This document shows positions 58,666 through 64,000 of a DNA stretch of 64,000 nt, piece by piece (within the stretch, counting starts at the first letter, position 1; each line of letters opens with the position of its first letter). Origin of the DNA: Eudromia elegans. Taxonomy: Eukaryota > Chordata > Aves > Tinamiformes > Tinamidae. The translations under genes were made by a program, and so were the position numbers. The notes beneath the pieces are model-generated. The model ran no database searches. It was given only the letters and a program-made list of their open reading frames with translations, and was not told the DNA's origin. Location of the stretch: assembly GCA_003342815.1 (NCBI GenBank), contig PTEX01000003.1, positions 3,536,611 through 3,600,610 on the forward strand. Reading direction: 5' to 3'.

Positions 58666-61059
58666 GTAAGTGAGCTTCTACTAATCTGCTAACCTCTGTA
58701 CCCATTTATCTATCAGTTTTGTTCAGTACTGCTAATGACTCAGATAGATTACAGTTAAATGCAACAAATTCCTGACAGAGCCATGACAGATGCATGAATT
58801 GCCTGCTGTTATGTTGTTTATTTAGACTTTATTTCTCAGTTTGTAATTGATTAATTGCACAAGGTGCTACCTCCTCATTATCAATTCACATGCAGTTTTT
58901 CCAAACCCAGTTTTAGTTTTGCCACAGATTTTGAACTTACTAAAAGAAAGTTGTGTTCCTGATGCTTTTGGCTGCTACTTTTAAAAACCTTCACTGATGA
59001 ATAATCCAACAGCCACACATCCCCCCATTACGCACCTCTTTTTTCTTGTCTTGTGTCACTCATCAGGCTGAAGGAGAGAGTTTGCCACTACTTTCTCCCC
59101 CTTTCTTTTAAATGTGACTTGTTAGCCTGTGTCTCTTTAGGAAACAGTTAACTTTTGGTGAGCAGGGGACACGGCGGGTTTCCCTGCTGGCCTCTCGCCT
59201 GTGAAGTGATGGTTTCAGGCTGCCTTTGCAGATTGCTGCGGGTGGCAGCACGGTGAAATATTGCTTGCAGCTGAACGGAGAGTCCGTTCCCTTCATGCCG
59301 GTCCCTCTGCTTCAGGTGCTGATAGCATCATTCAGTAATCTCATCTAGACTGCTCCAGTGTGAGCCTGAGTGTTTACTTGCATGATTATTTTCCGGTAGA
59401 AGAGCCAACCCAGCTTTCTTGTGGCAGAACATATCATTCCCATGTGGACTCAGGAAGTCCATGCGTTATTATGCAGTGACTCTCCATGGCTGACTCAGGA
59501 ACTCCCCTGCAAGAGATTAGAGAGTGATTTATATCGAGCTTGTCTTCGCTGGAAGAACAGCTCGGGCCATTTAAAATAGGAAATAAAAGTTTTAATAAAT
59601 AGGAAGCTCCCAAATTAACCTGTCCTTCTTGCCAGGTTTTCTTTTCTTTCTTTCGCTGGATCAGAGTTAGGGGTTGAGTGAAAGGTGCCTGGTTCATTCC
59701 CTGAGCTCAGTGTCTTTTCCTCTCTTCCCCACTGGACACATTTTCTATAGGAGTCTAGATTTTCCATTTTATTTTTGTTTTCTCTTTTGTTTTATTTAAC
59801 TGACATGTGTTTGCTCAGAACAGTCAATGCTGCAACATCCTCCTGGATTCAATTCTGAGCCTTGATATCACTGTTTTAGCCCCTGCGACCAAGTTTGTTG
59901 CAAATGGGAGAATATAATGAGGTGTTTTCAATGACTTCAAAATCCTCACTATGCTGTGGATATGTAGGATTTCTTTATTTTTAAAGCACCATGGAGACTG
60001 TTCAACAGTTGCTAAAATAACCATGCAATTACTTTAATGGCTAAAACAGATCCGAGCTTGGATTTTTACTGTTCAGCTATATTGTACCAGTGAAACATTT
60101 AAACATGGTTCTTTTTATAGGTTTTGAATACACTCCGCAGTCTCTTGATTTTTCTCTTTCTGTTTGAAATGCATTGCTAGGATAACACAGTGTCTGCTCA
60201 TGCCTCCCAGGGCTCACACTCATGATTCGTCACCTCATGGGTAGAGGTTGATAGCTCTGTTCTTCTTACAAGTGGGTTCATTGGAATTTTTTATCCGTTG
60301 ATGCAAACCATGAGGGCTGCTCCATAACCTGCTCACCAACACCTTGGTCCGCAGGCCTGACTGCAGAGTATGATCATGTGCTCCTGTATCTCGCTAATGA
60401 TCCTGCTGAGGTTTTGTTTTCCCTTTGTGCGAAGCACAACACAGAGCTTCCAGCCCAAGGAGCACAGGCTGGGAGCCACCTTCCAGGCCTTCCTGGCAAG
60501 ACAGCGTGCCCCGCAGAAGCTGCTGGGTGACTGCATGGACAAACATACGGATGTGTCTTTTAACCAGTCTGGCTTGAGCAGCAGCACCAAAAGGCAGCAC
60601 TGTGGACTCCAGCAAAGCAGAGCTGTTCCTACAAAGACTCACTGCCTAATCATGCTGGATATATGCCCTGACACAACCTGTTTAAATTAGAATAACTTGT
60701 CCCTGGCTGCTTGAAGGCAGCACAGCTTCCAAAAACGGATGCAGAGCACAGGCAGTGACACTGCAGCGTTCCTTCTTTACCTGTGGCAGACAACATGTTT
60801 TTCCAGTGAACCTTCAGCAGGGACTTTCAAAGCCCATGGATGGAGGAATCCCCTCCAGCCTTGTGGCTTTGTCCTGCTTGTACTCTGCAGAGGCAAACCC
60901 AGCAGACAAATCCAATACGATTATTTGTCCAGAATGGTTTGAAATTGTGGTGAGAAACAGTCAGACTTATTATTAACCTTACATTAAATTGCAAACTTAA
61001 TTTGCACAGACTGTCTTGAAGTGGAAAGAACTTCCTGTGCAATAACTCTTGTCTTCCAG
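58666..61059 (+). other. NIPAL2: Intron 7 of NIPAL2-like gene (2.4 kb)
   Basis: Phase-2 intron, donor GTAAGT, acceptor CTCTTGTCTTCCAG. No repeat or gene is recognised. Overlapping open frames near 60333-60690 on both strands show no family signature. Confidence 0.8.
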
Positions 61060-61148
61060 GTTCTTGAATCAAGCCATGGAGCTGTACGAAACGACAGCAG
61101 TTGTGCCCATTAATTTTGTGTTCTCCACAAGCAGTGCCATCATTTCAG
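61060..61148 (+). CDS. NIPAL2: NIPAL2-like exon 8, TM7-TM8 linker and TM8
   Basis: 89 bases complete codon 254 (AA|G, lysine) and encode residues 255-283 plus the first base of codon 284. The acceptor is CTTGTCTTCCAG and the donor GTTTGT. The peptide is FLNQAMELYETTAVVPINFV followed by FSTSSAIIS. FLNQAxxLYxTTxVVPxN, then a small-residue-rich helix, is the expected NIPA-family sequence, with the conserved VVPxN element. The donor GTTTGT is the least canonical of the set but usable. Confidence 0.96.
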
Positions 61149-62857
61149 GTTTGTTTCTGGCCTTCTCTTTCTGCAGAATGATTTTCTAGGGATCAAGCTT
61201 GAATTATCACCTTTGACAGGAACACAAACTAGTCACGTTTGTCTCCACCAGAATCACTTTTTCTCATTTGACAGGTGTTTAAGTTCTGAATAATGAGTAA
61301 GTTCATAGCCTTTAAAGAAAAATAAAAATAATCAAATTCTAGCTTTTGATAGCTAAAGTTTACTGTGCTTTGCTGGCTTACTGGAAATACCTACATTTGT
61401 CCCAGCCTCATATTGACATCCAGTAAATGCATTTACCATGTGTACACCAGCCTCTCCATATCCGAACTGGTAGAGTAATTTTAACAGCCTGGCAAACTAC
61501 TCAAATGACAACCAGCTGTGTTTCATAGTAGTTAGTGTATATTCGGTTTCAGAAGGCGGAATTCTAGGTTAACTGAAGGAAATAAAATGACTCTGAAGAC
61601 CTTTTAAGCATTTAACATTTTATTCTGGGTGAGAACTTTGAACTCGGTGTTGTTAAAGAGCAACTGCAAATCTTGGAAACGCTGCACAGTGTAAGAACAT
61701 GAGCAGGGAGGAGGACTAAGATGCTGTATCAGCAATGAGCCCAAATGATCCTGTTGTTATAACATTTATGACTCATTTTAACACACACTGGGGGCTTTCC
61801 TGTCATTGCTGTGCAGGAGTTTCTCATGCAGAGCTGCCGTTAATGAGAAGGGGAGTTAGCTTCATGCACAGATTGCCTCAGCACCTGTGTTAGAAGAGAC
61901 CTACACTTTGTGACCGAGAGGAGACTTTGGCCAAGAGGGGGTTGCATTCTTGTGACCATATGGAGAATTTGGCTTTTTGCCTCCTAAAAGGATCAAGTAA
62001 CTATTCAGGAACAGCTTAATAGCTTTGAGACTGGATACACATGCATTTGCACCAGGTTAGTTAAGCCAGTGCAGGGTTCAGAAGAACAAGCTCTGCTGGG
62101 GTACATGCAGAAGGCACCTTCTTCAGCGGTTCCCCCACTCCTAGTTCCTGTCTTTGAAGATATCTTCACTCTTCAGCTGCTCCAATTCACACTGTGGTGT
62201 TTCTAAGGAAAACTATGCTCCTCAGTGGTTTAAAGCTCACACATTTGGCTGTGAATTGGGGCAGCTGAGATCCAGATATGCATCTGGTTCTGTCACCACC
62301 ACTGCAGAAGTGCTAATTCCTAGAGAAGGGGTGACCAGAAAGAGTTAGTGATCCCTTCAGCCAGAAAGATTTGGCAAACTTGGCTGCTGCAGCCCGTAAC
62401 TCGGTATAAATATCAGGAATGCTGCTTGTTATCTAAAACTTGTTCTTAATTGGAGTTAAGATGGCCTGTTGGAGTGGCTTATCTAAATCCTTGAAGAAGC
62501 TGTTGGCTACACTGGTATGACCCTGCCTGTGAACGAGACCTTGAACCTGACCTGCATAAAAACTGTGTTGCTGACGAGGCAGGAAAAAAGCCCACAACTG
62601 CATCTGGGCACTTAATAACAGCAAGCGCTGCAGCCTGATAAACTAAATCTTCCTCAGTCCCAAACAGTATCCTCAGAAAGCCTACCTGATAGAATATGGA
62701 GATATAATGTGAATCCCCCATGATATGTATTAATACCATATCTGGGATTTTTTTTTGCTTCATTTGAGCATGACACTGCTCCTGACCCTCCCAGCTGTAA
62801 TTCATATCACTTGGAATCCAGTCAAGATCTGCAATTCCTGTTTCTGTCACATTCCAG
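61149..62857 (+). other. NIPAL2: Intron 8 of NIPAL2-like gene (1.7 kb)
   Basis: Phase-1 intron, donor GTTTGT, acceptor TCTGTCACATTCCAG. No repeat or exon is recognised. A 134-codon minus-strand open frame (62479-62883) overlaps exon 9 and shows no known domain. Confidence 0.8.
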
Positions 62858-62921
62858 GGGTCATATTTTATCAGGAATTCCAAAGTGCAGCTTTGCTGAG
62901 CGTGTTCATGTTTCTGCTCGG
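62858..62921 (+). CDS. NIPAL2: NIPAL2-like exon 9, TM8 end and start of TM9
   Basis: 64 bases complete codon 284 (G|GG, glycine) and encode residues 285-304 plus two bases of the next codon. The acceptor is CACATTCCAG and the donor GTAAGT. The peptide is VIFYQEFQSAALLSVFMFLL. The FYQEF motif followed by a hydrophobic run is where NIPAL2 proteins start their last membrane helix. The next exon should begin with one base completing glycine and continue with the end of the helix and a cytosolic tail, but it lies outside the window. Confidence 0.95.
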
Positions 62922-64000
62922 GTAAGTGTATCGGCTGAAAATCTGCACTAAAGCTTGGCTTGAAACAGCAGTGCTTTGCAGAGTGCCTTCTTTTCTCAGT
63001 AAGAAGAAACCTGCCTTGTTATTAAAGTATTATGGAATAGCCATTACAGTAGGATAAAAAACATTAAAGGAAAGATTAATATCAGAGCTATGGGGGTTTG
63101 GAGGCCTGTTTTTGAATCCAAATATGCAAAAATGTGAGACACTTATGAACTACTAATCTCATGATGGAATGAAAACCCAGCAGCATGTGTTCCTCCAGCA
63201 GGAAGAACAGAACACTGCTCTCCTCCAAAGATCATGTTATGGAGGAGACTTTTATGACTGCGAGAAATGTCCCACCACGTTGCCTTCCCCTTGCTCGGTC
63301 CAGCTGTTCTCTGCTGCCACTCGCTGTGGACACTTGCTTCCCTGCAGGGCAGTGCTGCAATACCTCTCCTCCATCTCCCTTTGCTCAGGAGGATGCAGCG
63401 TGCCTGCTGAAAAGCTCGGAGCATACTAGGAAACTGCAAATGTTTGAAGAAGTGCTAAGCAGGAGCAGAAATGCACTGCTGGCCACCAGCACAGTAACAA
63501 TTAAAGGGAGAGGTGAAAGTCGTTTGATAACGGGCATTTGGTAGTTAAATGCACCTACCCTGAACTCTTGCTCATGTGTCTTTCCACCGTTGCCAGATAA
63601 ATGGGGCTGACAACGGCTGTCTTCCCCTGCAGTCAGCCTGCAGTAGACACGCAGAACTGGTATGGTGTTTGAGGGCAAAACATGTAACAGAAAATGGAGA
63701 TGAGCAAATTCAATCCATGTATTTGGCAGGCAGGAAGTAGTGACTGTGTGTCCAACACAGAGCACACAGATTTATCCAAGCAGAGCAGTTTCTCGTTGCG
63801 CCTGGCTTTCAGCTCGCCCCTGAGACACACAGTCAAATGAGAAAAACAACAGGGATGTTGACTGTCCGTAACAGGACTGAGTTGCTAATGAAACTGGAAA
63901 TGCTAAAACGTTAGCTCAGACGCTCGGTGAAGATGTGCTCAGGGATTCAAATGTTGTGGTCTCACGCTCACAGGCAGCTGGTCCTGTGTCACAGAAAGTG
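62922..64000 (+). other. NIPAL2: Intron 9 of NIPAL2-like gene, left part
   Basis: Begins with GTAAGTG and runs to the window edge without a recognisable final exon. No FLGVFLxxRNR-like C-terminal sequence is found in the three plus-strand frames here. The gene therefore continues to the right. No repeat or other gene is seen. Confidence 0.75.

Larger units (their letters stand above)
15199..64000 (+). other. NIPAL2: NIPAL2-like magnesium transporter gene, 3'-incomplete in this window
   Basis: This is the gene span from the start codon to the window edge. Nine exons give a 304-residue open product. It begins with a short N-terminal tail carrying an NFT glycosylation sequon at residues 13-15. 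Hydrophobic segments follow at about 38-56, 79-100, 102-123, 132-151, 167-190, 197-222, 233-253 and 264-288, and a ninth begins near 294. NIPA-family proteins are multi-pass transporters linked to Mg2+ uptake. Landmarks include SLNIQ before the first loop, [52 protein letters not shown] and FYQEF. The ending SLNIQK, rather than the KKKGL type of NIPA1, NIPA2, NIPAL1 and NIPAL4, puts it in the NIPAL2/NIPAL3 branch. ILLYFYKRK and FYQEF favour NIPAL2 over NIPAL3 from memory. The C-terminal exon or exons are missing on the right. Consistent splice sites and frame argue against a pseudogene. Confidence 0.9.

Noticed and set aside
62479-62883. 134-codon minus-strand open frame beside exon 9
   Set aside because: I considered a decayed retroelement, but no domain motif could be identified and part of it is the antisense of exon 9.
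62922-64000. Search for the last NIPAL2 exon
   Set aside because: No acceptor followed by a one-base-phased continuation of TM9 and a C-terminal tail was found, so the gene is left open at the window edge.
1-64000. tRNA genes, CRISPR arrays, LTR retrovirus proteins and multi-gene cassettes
   Set aside because: No cloverleaf-type B-box with a matching A-box, no regularly spaced direct repeats and no gag/pol/env-like frames were seen. The only RT is the CR1 type.

Overview
The window looks like vertebrate nuclear DNA, most likely from a bird. It is intron-rich and repeat-poor. Its recognisable interspersed repeats are CR1 LINEs with the ATTCTATG-type 3' end typical of sauropsid, especially avian, genomes. 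The only protein-coding gene I can support is a plus-strand gene with widely spaced exons whose conceptual product matches the NIPA-like magnesium transporter family, closest to NIPAL2. A turtle or crocodilian is not formally excluded.

Layout. Bases 1-15198 hold no exon I can support: they are AT-rich flanking DNA with a (TTTTA)n microsatellite (4721-4805), a short minus-strand CR1 tail (about 11578-11697) and a few GC-rich patches. The NIPAL2-like gene starts at the ATG at 15199. Nine coding exons follow: 15199-15303, 31708-31776, 34693-34864, 45289-45348, 47350-47471, 54268-54364, 58530-58665, 61060-61148 and 62858-62921. All eight internal introns have GT-AG ends, the ninth begins with GT, and the reading frame stays open across every junction. 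Together they encode 304 residues plus two bases of the next codon. The C-terminal exon or exons and 3' UTR lie beyond the right edge. Intron 1 is about 16.4 kb and intron 3 about 10.4 kb.

Mobile elements. Intron 5 carries the most notable insertion, a 5'-truncated sense-strand CR1 (about 48735-50075) that keeps an uninterrupted 411-codon reverse-transcriptase reading frame. Two shorter CR1 tails lie in intron 3 (about 42073-42165 minus, 44770-44933 plus).

I saw no tRNA, rRNA, CRISPR array, viral integration or operon-like unit, and no evidence of a new multi-gene system. The points worth a second look are the exon 1 model and its possible overlapping upstream reading frame, a cysteine-rich first loop in the transporter, the intact CR1 RT frame, and several palindromic AT-rich segments. 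Everything was read by eye, so exon borders rest on splice consensus, frame continuity and remembered family resemblance, not on transcripts or searches.
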